The notes under the pieces are model-generated. The model was given only the letters and a program-made list of their open reading frames with translations. It had not been told where the DNA came from and did not search any database. Shown here one piece after another: positions 12,240 to 23,121 of a stretch of DNA of 64,000 nucleotides. The DNA lies in contig NW_027467782.1 in the NCBI RefSeq assembly GCF_004210375.1, positions 38,615,771 to 38,679,770 of the forward strand, read 5' to 3'. Source of the DNA: Tachypleus tridentatus (Eukaryota; Arthropoda; Merostomata; Xiphosura; Limulidae). A program made the translations under genes and the position numbers. Within the stretch, counting starts at the first letter, position 1. The number at the start of each line of letters is the position of its first letter.

Positions 12240-13320
12240 TATGGATTTTGGTAAGTTAGATATTTATATGTCCTTTATCACCTAAGTTATTTTAAATGAA
12301 TTGTAAATGAGATGTTGATTATTAATTGTGTTATTACTAGATACATTTAATCACTTTGCAAGTACATTAATCTTACATACTTTGTGGTCTCAACAGTTCA
12401 TTATTAGTAATTTAACTAGGTATGTTTAGCCTAGATTGTTTATAAGTTGCAATTATTGCTACTAGTAACATATAATTATTTTATTTTTCAAAATTGTTAA
12501 TCATGTGCTAAACCATTTTCCCTTCATAATCCACAATTTAAAATTCTTCCCCACAGTGTCCACTTCATTGCCCTAAATCATGTTTTCCATTTCAGGACTT
12601 TCCTGTTTGTTTGGACAAACCTCAATTCTTTTTTCACTCTATGATAATTTGTGCTCTTCTCTCTATGAATAACTAGATAATGTTTGCTTCTACTCATTCA
12701 CAGTCCATAGACCACACTCCACTGATTCTACAAGATACAATAGAGGGAGGATTCCTCATGATAGTGGGAGAAATCCATTCTTATCTCCTCTCAATAACCC
12801 ATTCATTTGGGTAGTTTTCTTCTTTTCAACCTCATTTGGGCCCAGCCTTCTCCTTTTCAGGTTTGGAGCAAGCAGTTCACATGTTCTTCACCTCACATTT
12901 CTTGCAGTTAAATGTATTCTATCTTTGTGGGGATGTGAACTATGGATCAAACTTGTATGTATTCACTTTAGTGGGAACTGAGAGATCAGTGAAACTTCTC
13001 ACCCATACACACTGCCTGCATCCATATACTAGTAACAACATTTACTAGTTCATGTCTTGCCTTATGTATTGTATGTTATAAAATGTTTTTCATTTTAAGT
13101 TTAATTGTCTTCATTAGTAAAACTTGATTTCTTTGCTTATGTGATGTTAACATGCATCTGCTTGCAGAAGAACTGAGTCAGTTAACCAATCAAAATAAGA
13201 GTTTGTGATACTTATTTTAGCAATCAATCAAAATTATGATTAAATCAGTTGTCATGAAAGTAATAAACTAATTGAAATTAATGTTTCTAGTTATTCCAAA
13301 TATCCAGATGATCAAAATAT
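12240..13320. other. Patch almost identical in all three units
   Basis: From about 12480 to 13080 the three units match apart from homopolymer-length differences, although B differs from A and C by several percent elsewhere. The 70-codon frame 12836-13048 is identical in all three. Unit A alone lacks 18 bp (between 12392 and 12393; present in B and C beside GAACTAACAAAGCCATGAAA). From about 13090 to 13320, A matches B and C is the outlier. No RNA gene or domain is recognised. Confidence 0.7.
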
Positions 13321-15243
13321 TTGTTAGGTACAAACTTGCATAAGAGGCAGGTGTGGGGATGCTTTATGACTTCCATTTCCATTAAATTTACTATTCCTGT
13401 CATTGTTACTGTAAAGCTACAGAAGCTATCTATCACTGCACCAATTTTGAACCATTGACTGTCAACTTTCTGGCTATTTTAATAAGGTGTAAATTTATTG
13501 TATTTTGATTTTTTTCTCACACTGTGTGATGTTTTTGCTTTACAATTGTATCACTATTATTTAAAGTTGTATAAGTGTGAGCCCAAGTGGTCCAGTCATT
13601 CATATTTTTAGTATTTAATAACTGTATTCTTCAGTTATGTATGAGAGAATGCAGGTGAGGTGAAGGGATCCATAGGGGTAAACATTATGCACATTTTTCA
13701 GAAAATAATAATAATATTGTTTTATATTATATTTAAATAGACATGAATTTAAGGTAGAGATCAAGGGAGTTGAAACCCCATCCCTTCTAGCTGTTTTTTT
13801 TTTTTAAGTAATACCTGTATCATTTAATGTTTTTATCTGTGGGGTCTTAACTCCTCCCTCCATTTCCCCCCATTCATTTAATTAGGAAAACAGTCAATAG
13901 TATTGAAAATAAATATGAGGTTTCAATATCTGTTTGATTGGTCTATTAATTACCTTTATTATTATTTATTTGAATTTACTTTATTTTGAATCTGTAACAG
14001 TCAGGTGTAGATTCAGCCATTAACTTATGAATACAATAATATGAACATCAACTGAATGTTTCCCTGGTAAATTATCAGGCCTTGGTTTTTATCCAGAAAT
14101 TAACAGTGTGCATGCATTCTAGACTTTATGGAGATTTGTTTTTATTAAAGGTAGCGTTATTTTTCTGAATTTATAATGCACAGTGGAGGGATTTAGACAT
14201 TTTCATTGTTGGTTGGTTAGCTTGGCATTTCATGGTGCAAAGCAACTAGGCTGTCTGCACCAGACATTTTGGTAATGAAGTTAGAAAAAATTACCTTTTT
14301 TTATCTAAGTGGTAATAAAAAACTTTATTTTAACCAAAATTTTGAAAAAATTTATGGTTATTATTTCTTACATCATTTGTAGCCCTTATATTTATGACAC
14401 TTGTAGCTCTTGTAACATATGCCTACTTTAAAATCTGTTTTTCATTGTTTGAAAGTTATAATGTCACAAGTGTTTTAGTACTGTTGATATCCAAAATAAG
14501 TAAAAATGCAAGTGACAAAAAGGAATTGAAAACAGACTGATGTTTGCAAACACTAAAATGTGAATAGAGGTGTAGACATGGTTTTCCTTTCAAAATATAA
14601 TAATTTATTTCAATTAAAGTTTAAAATGTTTGTCTGTTTTTGTATTCTAATTGATCACATTAGTAGAAATACAGATATAGATTTTAAGTTGTTCATTACA
14701 ACCTATATGAACTAATAATAATAGACTTTCTAATTAATTTTATCACTAATGACTTCTAACACATAGGTATAAATAATAAAAACAATGAATGTGATGTACA
14801 CTTATTAATTAAACTACTAGAAGTCTAATTAGACCCCCTCTTCATAAAAGAAATAGAGAAACTATTCTTGCTTTGACAGTTGTTGCTATAACAGTTGTTG
14901 AGAAAGTTTAAATATGCTTGGATATAGCACATAGACTATCATGTGTTGATAAAGTTAAAATATAGGTTGTTTTTTATAGCTTAGTAGTTTCTTTTCTGTT
15001 CCCTTTGTTGTGAATTCTGAATGTATTTGTGTATAAAATTATATTTTAAAGCTATAGAAATTTTCTTCAAAGAGAAAATATATGATAACTTTGCATAAGG
15101 TAAGTAAGCTTATACAGTTTAAAGATGGGTTGAACTGATAACAAATCTTATTAAAAGTTTAACATGATAATGAATGTATAGTGTTTGGAAAAGGTTTTGT
15201 CATCATCAGGTTTAATAATATACCTATACACTGAAATGTATGA
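13321..15243. other. Right part of unit A, no gene seen
   Basis: AT-rich non-coding DNA with a T run near 13793-13805. It has homologues in B (23122-25070) and C (41651-43490). No exon, RNA gene or transposon end could be recognised. Confidence 0.6.
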
Positions 15244-15550
15244 CTCATGGCTCCTATAATTAGAGTCTTTCTATATAGGGAATTGCAGACACCCATAGTA
15301 CTGTATCTACTGTGTCATTCCTCTGGACTCTCCAACAAGTATTCCATTCCCTTTTCTTCTAGTGGAGTAGAGGAGTCCTTTCCACTTCTTGAGTGTAGAC
15401 CAAGGAAGATTCCTCCTGAGTAGTTTTTGTACAATAAACTAAAATTTAATTTGTAGATTATGTGTACCCACTCAACAACAAGAGGGCTAGCATTGTTATT
15501 CTTACTGTGATACTGAACAATGATTACACTGTAATATAACAATCAGGATC

Positions 15551-16100
15551 CAAGGCACTTTCCTAAACATTTTTGCTCAGGTTAACTGCACTTGTTGCTC
15601 ACAAAATTCTTATGAAAGGTGTTTCCACAGGATATTTTCTGCCCAGATGGACTGCACTTGACATAATCTGTCTTAACCCAAGACACTTCCTCTGCATGTT
15701 TTTATACCAGTACTTGACCAGATCATATTTATACCAAAGGTGCTACCTCCTGGGTGTTACCAGGGGAGACCACTCTTGTTCATCAAATAGTTCTCATGCA
15801 AAGCACTTCCACTTAAAGATGTTTGCCTGGATGGACTTCACTTGGCATAATTCAACATATCTTATGGTGCTTTCCATGGATGTCTTTCCCTGTAGACCTC
15901 ACTTGCCCACAGTATTGTATATCTGAGGTGATTCTCTGGGCACACTACACTTGTTGATCAAATAGTTCTCATGCATGGTGCTTCCACTGGATGTTTTTAC
16001 CCAGATGTACTTCATTTGGCATTATTTGTTGCATTCCAAGACACTTCCCCTGGATGTTTTCTGCCTAGGCAGACTGTACTTGGTCTGTTCATGTACCCTT
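15551..16100 (+). repeat. Diverged minisatellite, ~60-bp unit, about nine copies
   Basis: Irregular repeats of roughly 50-65 bp each carry a core like GGTGCTTCCACTGGATGTTT, followed by a CCCAGATGGAC-like stretch and CACTTGGCATAAT. Some pairs share AGTTCTCATGCA. Copies differ from each other by 20-40%. The open frames across it (15573-15926, 15971-16162) are a by-product of the repeat: the repeated residues do not form a known protein repeat. Confidence 0.7.
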
Positions 16101-16826
16101 TTTATAAGTTTGTGTGGGTTAAATATCAATACATCTGTTTTCACTTTGTTATTTCTGTTTAACTGTCAGAAATGCATTATGTTTGCTTTTGTTTATATCC
16201 TTCTGTGAATTTGTAGAAAGTTATTAAATATCTTTTTGTATTTAATAAATACAACTATACATTTACAAAAATTAAAAACACTATTTGATATGTGCCAATC
16301 AATGAATTAAACTCACACTGCTTAATTTTTCTCGCCATTTATTTTACAATAATGAATATTTATAACAAGATATTCAATGAAATTCATAAAGATAGAAAAA
16401 TTATTGCTTTCTAAAAATCACATTTACTTCTGTTATATCTTGTTTTACTTAAAACATTTTATCAATCTTACACAATTTTTGTTTTTAAGGTAACTTTAGC
16501 ATTTCAATTCTAGAAACACTATATTAATCACTGCATTGAGCAATAAATTGCTAAAACCAAACTTGGTAACTTTGAACAAAACATCAGGTTCAATAAAATG
16601 TGTTTTTTTTTTTACAAAAATGTTTAGCTATAGGTAAGTAAGTAATAAATAAATGTAGAGCAGACATCTACTAGTGGTACAGATCATGTCTGTGGTAGGG
16701 CACTTTGTAAAACAATCTTGAAATTATCTTTAAGAAGAATCTGGGTGACACAAGCCACTGCCAATGTTCAGTTACACACACTACAGTTAAGTTTGATACA
16801 TTGTAACTTTATAGGATTTCTACTTA
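16101..16826. other. Non-coding stretch, no feature seen
   Basis: AT-rich DNA between the minisatellite and the last pseudogene exon. On the minus strand this would be the 3' flank of the ZC3H15-like pseudogene. I found no clear AATAAA signal close to the stop. Confidence 0.5.
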
Positions 16827-19193
16827 TTACACATCCAATTCTTCATCAGATAGGTTTTCATTGATTGGAACAGCTTCTCCATCTACTGTAGCAGTAAGAT
16901 GATCTTCTCAATCAGCTGCTTCAGGAAGCTTCCCCTCCTCTCCTAAAAATTTATTGTATAAAACAATCAATGAACACCATGTTAGTGCAAAATACCACTA
17001 ACAATGATACCAACAATTACTGATATAATTATCTATATGATATTTAATCAACATAATCTGTCCTGATTTTTCTCAATACATTTTGAAACATTGACAATAA
17101 CTAACAAAGCAAATATATAATTTTTACATATATCAATACATTCATCATTCTTATTAGCTATAAGCTTCATTCAGGCTTTTTAGTGTCTGTAAAAAAATTT
17201 GCAAACTACCTTTTACAGACAGACCTTTCTTTTAACATTTTCAATGTCATGATTTTTCTAAAAATGAAATATTTGTGGTTTTGTTAAACAAGTCTGAACA
17301 TCTTTTTTTAAATTAATAAGCATTAAATACAAATTAATTATTATTATAGTTGATAATAAGGGTTTTTAACACTATCTTACTTTAACAGCTAATTTATATT
17401 ATGTTCTAACTTCGTATTATTATAACATACTTTTTAAAATTTTGTCAACAATTCTTTTATTAAAATAGATACTTCATATTAAACCTTAACTATAACTTTC
17501 CTACTTCAACAGACACTTGAATTAAATTTAAGGCACAACTATAACAGTTACTTTCTTAATGTAATACTTGATACTGACTACATCTTCTTACCATATAGGT
17601 TTGCTTTTCTTCTGTTCACTTCATGAAGATTAGGTAACAATGTTAATCCTACATTTGCTTGCAGGATAAAGGTCTCAGTTGTTAGTTCCAGATATGAATC
17701 ACAGTTGTGCAACTGCAAAGAAAGTTTACAAAGATTAAATTTTTATATGTTCCAATGCCCTCAACTTTTATGATAAATATATCTCATACACGTTAGCATT
17801 GACATAGACAAAATTTAAAAGTAATATTTATATATATTAATTCTGCAATTATATTTCTCAACAGAGCTAGCACTAGTGGGAAGGAGCTAAAATAGTTCTC
17901 CAACCCCAAAGCTACTATTATCCATAAATTTAGTTTTACCATAATTTCAGATTTAATCCCAGCATATGTCTCACTGCCCCCCTTTTCAGTTAAGAAAAAT
18001 CTGGAACTGGGACTGATTCTTAAATGATGGTTAAAACATGAAATAAATTAATATATGTATTTTTAAACTTTTGGCTTGAGTTTAAATGTTTATTTTTATT
18101 TCCTCCAAAACTATAAAATCCTTTTGAAATCAATTTTCAATTTCCCAGCTACAAAAAGACACAAAACTGTTCACTGATGTGTCAACACTGACAACCAAGT
18201 TTGCTGGTATTAATAAAAAAAGAGAGAGATTATAATTATGTCTTTTTTTGTATAAAGAGAATTCTTCCAATATCCTTGTGATACCACAGCCTGTAATGTG
18301 GAGACAGAAATAAAAATATATAAATGTTTCACTGTACAACTTTTTTTTTTCTCTTTGAAGAAACAAACTATGATATCAAATGATATTGATGAACTGGATA
18401 AAACACACACTGTTTAATTAAGCTGTGTGTTTTTCTTATAGCAAAGCCACAAAGGGGAGTCGAACACCTGATTTTTGTGTTGTAAATCCGGAGACATTCC
18501 ACTGTACTAGCGGAGGGCACTTAATTAAGCAACATTCCTTAATAACATTTCCATGAAAATCCTTAAGAGATAAAATAGCATGCAAACAAGACCTCATGCT
18601 TTGAGGTCTTCACCCATCTAGCCTTCTACAGCCAAGTCTGGGTTGAATCTCTCGTCCACTGAGCTGTTTGAAGACTCATAACTATGAAGATTCTAGTTTA
18701 CTCTTCAGATAAACATACTTAACAATGAAAAGAATAAACTTGACAAGTTTAAATATGCTCTATGACCACACTCATTAATAATGCATTTTGTACTATATAA
18801 TGTTAAAATTCTACATCAACTTGTCTTGCTATTTTTAAAGTTAGCTTACCTCTTCTTAAGCAAAGTACAAGCTATGTTTAAAATAAATATATAATTATTT
18901 ATACCACAGTGATGATCAGTAATTTCAAGAATGATTTTACAAACTGTTGATCTTACAATAGATGATAACAAGTAGTTATATTTCATTAAATTAAAGGGTG
19001 ACCAGTAGAGTTCATCTATTATAATTACACCATGATGATGGTCAACAAACTTTAACTTACTAATAATACTCATCATATGATGACAGTCATACAGTTTTAC
19101 AATATCACTTACACCAATGTGATGACCAGCTTTAAACTCTACTTTTTCCTGTCCTGTTCCACTTGAACTTTTTCCTTCTTCTCATTTTGATAT
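16827..19193 (-). pseudogene. ZC3H15/DFRP1-like pseudogene, 3' exons (downstream of copy B)
   Basis: Terminal exon 16827-16942 (acceptor TTTTTAG) ends VDGEAVPINENLSDEELDV then stop. This resembles the ZC3H15 C-terminus, where AVPVDENLF is followed by an acidic Glu/Asp/Leu tail. A TGA interrupts it after KLPEAAD. A candidate exon 17592-17712 (acceptor CTTTGCAG, donor GTAAGA) splices to it in frame, but its translation is not recognisable. Exon 19113-19193 (acceptor TTTGTAG, donor GTAAGT) reads EKVQVEQDRKK in one frame and VEFKAGHHIG in the next. These match the family's EQD...RRKADFKAG segment across a frameshift. The exons lie in the right order and strand to continue the unit B exons at 27189-32349. 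The exons for the second CCCH finger were not found. Confidence 0.58.
18427..18522 (-). repeat. tRNA-derived SINE, type 3
   Basis: Minus-strand reading: GCCCTCCGCTAGTACAGTGG (A-box-like), anticodon loop with TAC, then GTGTTCGACTCCC (B-box-like), then a TTTGCTATAAGAAAAACAC tail. The cloverleaf is imperfect and the 3' extension is SINE-like, so it is not a functional tRNA gene. It sits between pseudogene exons. Confidence 0.75.
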
Positions 19194-20811
19194 CTACAAA
19201 TCAAAATAATGTTGTTGTTGATACTATGCTTACAAAATATATTTCAATTAAATATTGAACAAACATGCAATCAGACAAATATAAAAATTTTTGTACACAA
19301 TGTCTTTTATACTTACATATATGTGTATGTACTTATTTCCCAAATTTATATATTAACTGTTACACTTTACACACGTTTTCATTAAAAGAATGTAATAAAG
19401 ATCTAAATTGATATAAGTGAATAAAGTCTTGTGTATAAAAAATCTAAACAACTTATGTACATTTTTATGAAAATATATTAAAAGTATACTATCCTTCATA
19501 AACATAAAGAGAGGAAGACAAAAGTACAAAATATGAAATTCAATAAGTAAACTTGGATTGAAGTGTGGATAGACAGAGAATAAAATACTTTTTTCCATGC
19601 CAAAAATGTTTAAAATGAAATTCTTGTCAAGTTAGACCTAAGAGCTGCTCTCTTGAAGTACACAATGTAATGACACAATTGTAAAAATTAGATATAATAC
19701 AACAATATATTATAAAACACACACAGAACACAATTTTATAAATTACATAGAGCAAGATGTAATTTTATGAATGCATACAGATAACAATTTATGTACAGGA
19801 AATATAACTGTATAAAATTATGATATTATTCAATAATAATGTAATAACAAAGTATTCAGAGAAAACTTATGTCTAAACATTATACCAACTTGAATATAAG
19901 ACTGTTTAGTGGAGGTAGTGTTACTAATTAATTTACTTTGTAACTCACTGATGTTGAGGCTATTGAACACTGTGTTTACAATCCAGTGATGTCAAGACTG
20001 TGATATATGTATAAATAACTATAACTAGATGAATGAAAAAAGAGTAAAAGTCACATGAGAGAGAACTGTCACAGAAAAGTTAGACTTTGTAAAGTTAACT
20101 GTTGTGGAAGTGAATGGTTGGTAGGTTAGGGTGACATTTAAAGTTTAAAAGAGATAAGGAGAATATTATGTCTCATAAAAGGGTGTTCTAAACCAATTGA
20201 ACCCACATATGTGGACTTCAACAAAAGAAAGATGATAATTGGAAGTACAAAAACAGAATAATACTGAAAGTTAAGGATACAACCGTAGTAGCTCATGTGA
20301 TATCATGATACCACTGTGATTAAAAGACATAAAAGTTTAGCTTGTCAACTGAATTCTAAAACTGTTGAATTGGCTTAAGTGGACTTTGGACAATAAAAAG
20401 AAAACTGTATAGTGTCTTAGATACAAATATTATCTCCATAGTGTAAATAATTTTGTACATACATTTAACTTGTTTCAAACATATATTATTTTAAAAAAAA
20501 CAAGTGGAGTGCATGTTGTTAATTTTTTGTCAATTTCACTGCCAGCAAGTCAGAGATACCTACTGTAGAAAATTTTGTGGTCCAACACACTTATAAATTT
20601 ACATTACTATTAAGTACGTTTACAACATTTGGTAAGCCACAGCCATGATTACACAGTGGTAAGTTGTGTTAGAAGAAAATTAGAAGGACAGTGGAAATAA
20701 ATACCAATATGTGCACAACTATAGTAAAAGTGCAAATAGCATGGAGATTACATGATATATAACCATGTCAAATTTTGATAAAAGAATGGAAAGAGGAGAG
20801 ATATCTTCATG
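19194..20811. other. Non-coding stretch, no feature seen
   Basis: AT-rich with short chance frames only. If the pseudogene model is right, this is part of the intron upstream of the 19113-19193 exon on the minus strand. I searched by eye for the missing second-finger exon and did not find it. Confidence 0.5.
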
Positions 20812-21990
20812 GATAGACCAGGAAAGATAGGCCTTGTGCAACACAACAACATGGTATCCAGCTAAAGTGAAGCCCTTTCAGATACCTTATGCAATGAAAT
20901 ACAGTGGAGCGCTGTTAAGATGCAGTATTTGGAGGGTCAACCTGCTTAACCACGGCTTAAGTGGTCTGCGGCTAAAACCTTTGTGACTGAAAAGCCGAAG
21001 TCGCTAACAGCTCAGAAACTGAAGTGATGTCTATTGGGTTTGTGGGTAATATTTATACAATTCCATAAAAATATTGGATTATCGAATTAAAAATAATACT
21101 TTAATTATTGATCACTTTTTCACGGATTTACCGCGGATTAAGTTTAATGTATGGAGAGGTGTGATTCGGTAACAATGGCGGCCTCCATAAAGCTGGCATA
21201 CAGGGCAGATAAGGTAGATTAACGGTCAATTTCTACTGTAATATATTCTATTTATTTCCCAAATGAAAGCAAATCCTTTTTAAATATCTCCTTGAAGTTA
21301 TAAAGCCAGGATTAAATTCGTAAGCCACGTTTTGCACTTTCTTAAATTAGCGGTGAGCAGCGATAATCCTCGCTCATATTTGTCATGTCAGTGTCAACGA
21401 CAAGGAGAGTGTGAGAAACTTTAAAAGCCAGGTAGTAGATTTAATACATCAAAATTCTGGGACAAGACTTGCTACAGCGGCTTAAGCAATTTCAAGTTTA
21501 ATGGCGCTCCACTGTAGCTTACAAAGCAGGAAGCTGAGGCAATGTTGGAAGCTGGAATTGTTAAGCCTTCAAATTTAGCCTACCATTTACCAGTTTTAAT
21601 CACAAAAATTAGAGATAGGTTAACTGTTTCTAAATAAATTTCCAAAAGCTGAATCTTGTGATGAAGTTCAACTCTGAAACTATGAACAACCTAGAAATTA
21701 TAAGGTCAGGTTCTCTTCAAAGATCAACCTCAGTAAAGGTTATTGCCAAATCCTAATGAAGACAGGATTTACAGAGAAGACAGCATTTTTAATACTAGAT
21801 GGATTTACCAATTTCAGCAGGTGCCAAGTCAACTCTGCAGAAACATTCAACTGTATGATAAGGATGATGCTGTGCAACACCACCAATATCAAGCACTATG
21901 CAGATGCCATCCTGACACTGTGAAATGGGATAACAACAAAATGTTTTGTTACCAACTGGAATATAGAAAGTTTAATAACTAAAATATCAG
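20812..21990 (+). pseudogene. Ty3/gypsy reverse-transcriptase fragment, split by a MITE
   Basis: Recognisable pol pieces in three frames: GRIGLVQH, then KPFQIPYAMK (20860-20899), then after the MITE KQEAEAMLEAGIVKPSNLAY (from 21521), INLSKGYCQI, FLILDGFTNF and HYADAILTL. This is the N-terminal half of an RT domain of the gypsy type. The RT motif A aspartate (normally in D-L-S-K-G-Y) reads N, the Y-x-D-D box reads Y-A-D-A, and there are several stops and frameshifts, so it is dead. No LTR, protease, RNase H or integrase was seen nearby. A second copy is D' at 40476-41650. Confidence 0.85.
20902..21514. mobile_element. Pogo/Tigger-like MITE, 613 bp
   Basis: Ends are CAGTGGAGCGCTGTTAA and TTTAATGGCGCTCCACTG. 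TA sits on both sides (20900-20901, 21515-21516) and interrupts the gypsy RT frame between PYAMK and LTKQEAE. TA duplication with CAGTGG termini is typical of the pogo/Tigger group. It has no transposase frame and is richer in CpG than the surroundings. The termini differ from the Tigger end at 59269, so that element is not its obvious source. Confidence 0.85.
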
Positions 21991-23121
21991 AAAGCTCACA
22001 AATAAGTCTGTTTTTAATATTTATACATTATGAGTGTCAGTATCAGTTTTTTTAAATAGATGAATGTGTTTCATGGTAACCACAAGTTTCATCACATGTT
22101 AAGTATACCATCACTGAGATGTTTTGAGAGAACAAACCAAATGCATCACCTTTTACAGTTACAAATTTATATATGATCTGTACATGTCTGACTGTCAAGT
22201 TTTTAAATGACAAAAATGTATTTTCTGTGTGTTTAATGCTTAAAAACAACATTAAATAGAAATATTTTATAACTTATGTACTTTCCATCCAAGTGGTATA
22301 GTAAACAAGTTAGAAAATCTTGATTTTCTGTATTAGAACTTACTATATTAGTGGGGGTTTCTTCTTAAAATGCTTAACAAGTTTACAATTTTGTAAATTA
22401 GTTCTGTTTAAGGATTTAAACATCTACAGTTTGTATTTATTACCACCAGTTAAGAGTACTTATGAAAGAAGCAAAAATTATGCAAAGGACAACATTAAAT
22501 AATGTTCCTCTTCTTTTTTTGTTACTAAATCCCTAATAATCTCATTAGATAAGAATTGTGTGCCCTACTTTGTGGAAAATAATTCCTTGAATTCCTTGAA
22601 CTGATCAATTACACTCAACCCATTAGTACCACACCTTTTATAACCCATACAAGAAAAGCACATGCTTACTTCTTAACATTTTTCAACCACAACATTATTC
22701 TAACGTGGTATCATTTTTAATTTTTTCTTTCACTTTTTTTTTCACTAATTTTTAAATTACCCTTAATTTCACATAACAGCCTTCATCTTTTTAACAGTTG
22801 CCATTTTTAGTTAAACAATTTATTTATCTTCATTATTTGAACAAAATAAACATACTAGAACATTACTTAATAAATATTTACAACATCACAATATTTTGCA
22901 ATTTCCTACCATATTCACCAAATAGTAAAATTGTACAATTTGATGACAGTATTTTATTTGGTGAACATATTAAAAAATATGTTTACAAACACTGCAACTT
23001 AATAAAATCATAATGTGTTTATTAAAAAGTAAAAACAGTAATTAGAAACAGAGCATCAACAAAATAACTTTATTATGCTTTAAGCAATCTCAAGTTATGC
23101 AACCTCTTTGCTTCATACAAT
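21991..23121. other. Right part of block D, no gene seen
   Basis: AT-rich non-coding sequence. 21991-22949 recurs as 39511-40475 with almost no differences outside homopolymers. 22950-23121 has no counterpart because the right contig begins at the matching point. It joins unit B at about 23122. Confidence 0.6.

Larger units (their letters stand above)
1..15243 (+). repeat. Unit A of a ~15-kb segmental duplication
   Basis: This whole stretch recurs in reverse complement at about 23122-38062 (unit B) and 41651-57170 (unit C). By eye, A and C are about 98-99% alike over most of their length. A and B differ by several percent and by many indels. The unit carries the 5' exons of a ZC3H15-like pseudogene and several mobile elements. 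Its left end lies outside the window: B and C stay homologous to each other about 300 bases past the point matching position 1. The right end, judged against B, is near 15243; C leaves A earlier, at the CAGG at 15207-15210. Confidence 0.93.
15244..20818. other. Single-copy segment missing from the right contig
   Basis: This segment lies between unit A and block D. On the right contig, C and D' are joined directly at 41647-41650, with CAGG shared by both parental ends (15207-15210 and 20819-20822). About 5.61 kb is therefore absent there. The segment holds a minisatellite (15551-16100), 3'-terminal exons of the ZC3H15-like pseudogene on the minus strand (16827-19193) and a type 3 SINE (18427-18522). 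The stretch 19194-20811 shows no recognisable feature. Confidence 0.9.

Noticed and set aside
12836-13048. 70-codon frame identical in all three units as a conserved protein
   Set aside because: The surrounding 600 bp of non-coding DNA is equally identical, so the identity does not single out the frame; no domain is visible.
15573-15926. 117-codon plus-strand frame as a possible gene
   Set aside because: It is made of the diverged ~60-bp minisatellite; the repeat has no consistent reading frame.
21743-21982. 79-codon frame conserved in D and D'
   Set aside because: It overlaps the gypsy RT fragment in the wrong frame; the RT motifs are read in other frames, and identity reflects recent common origin.
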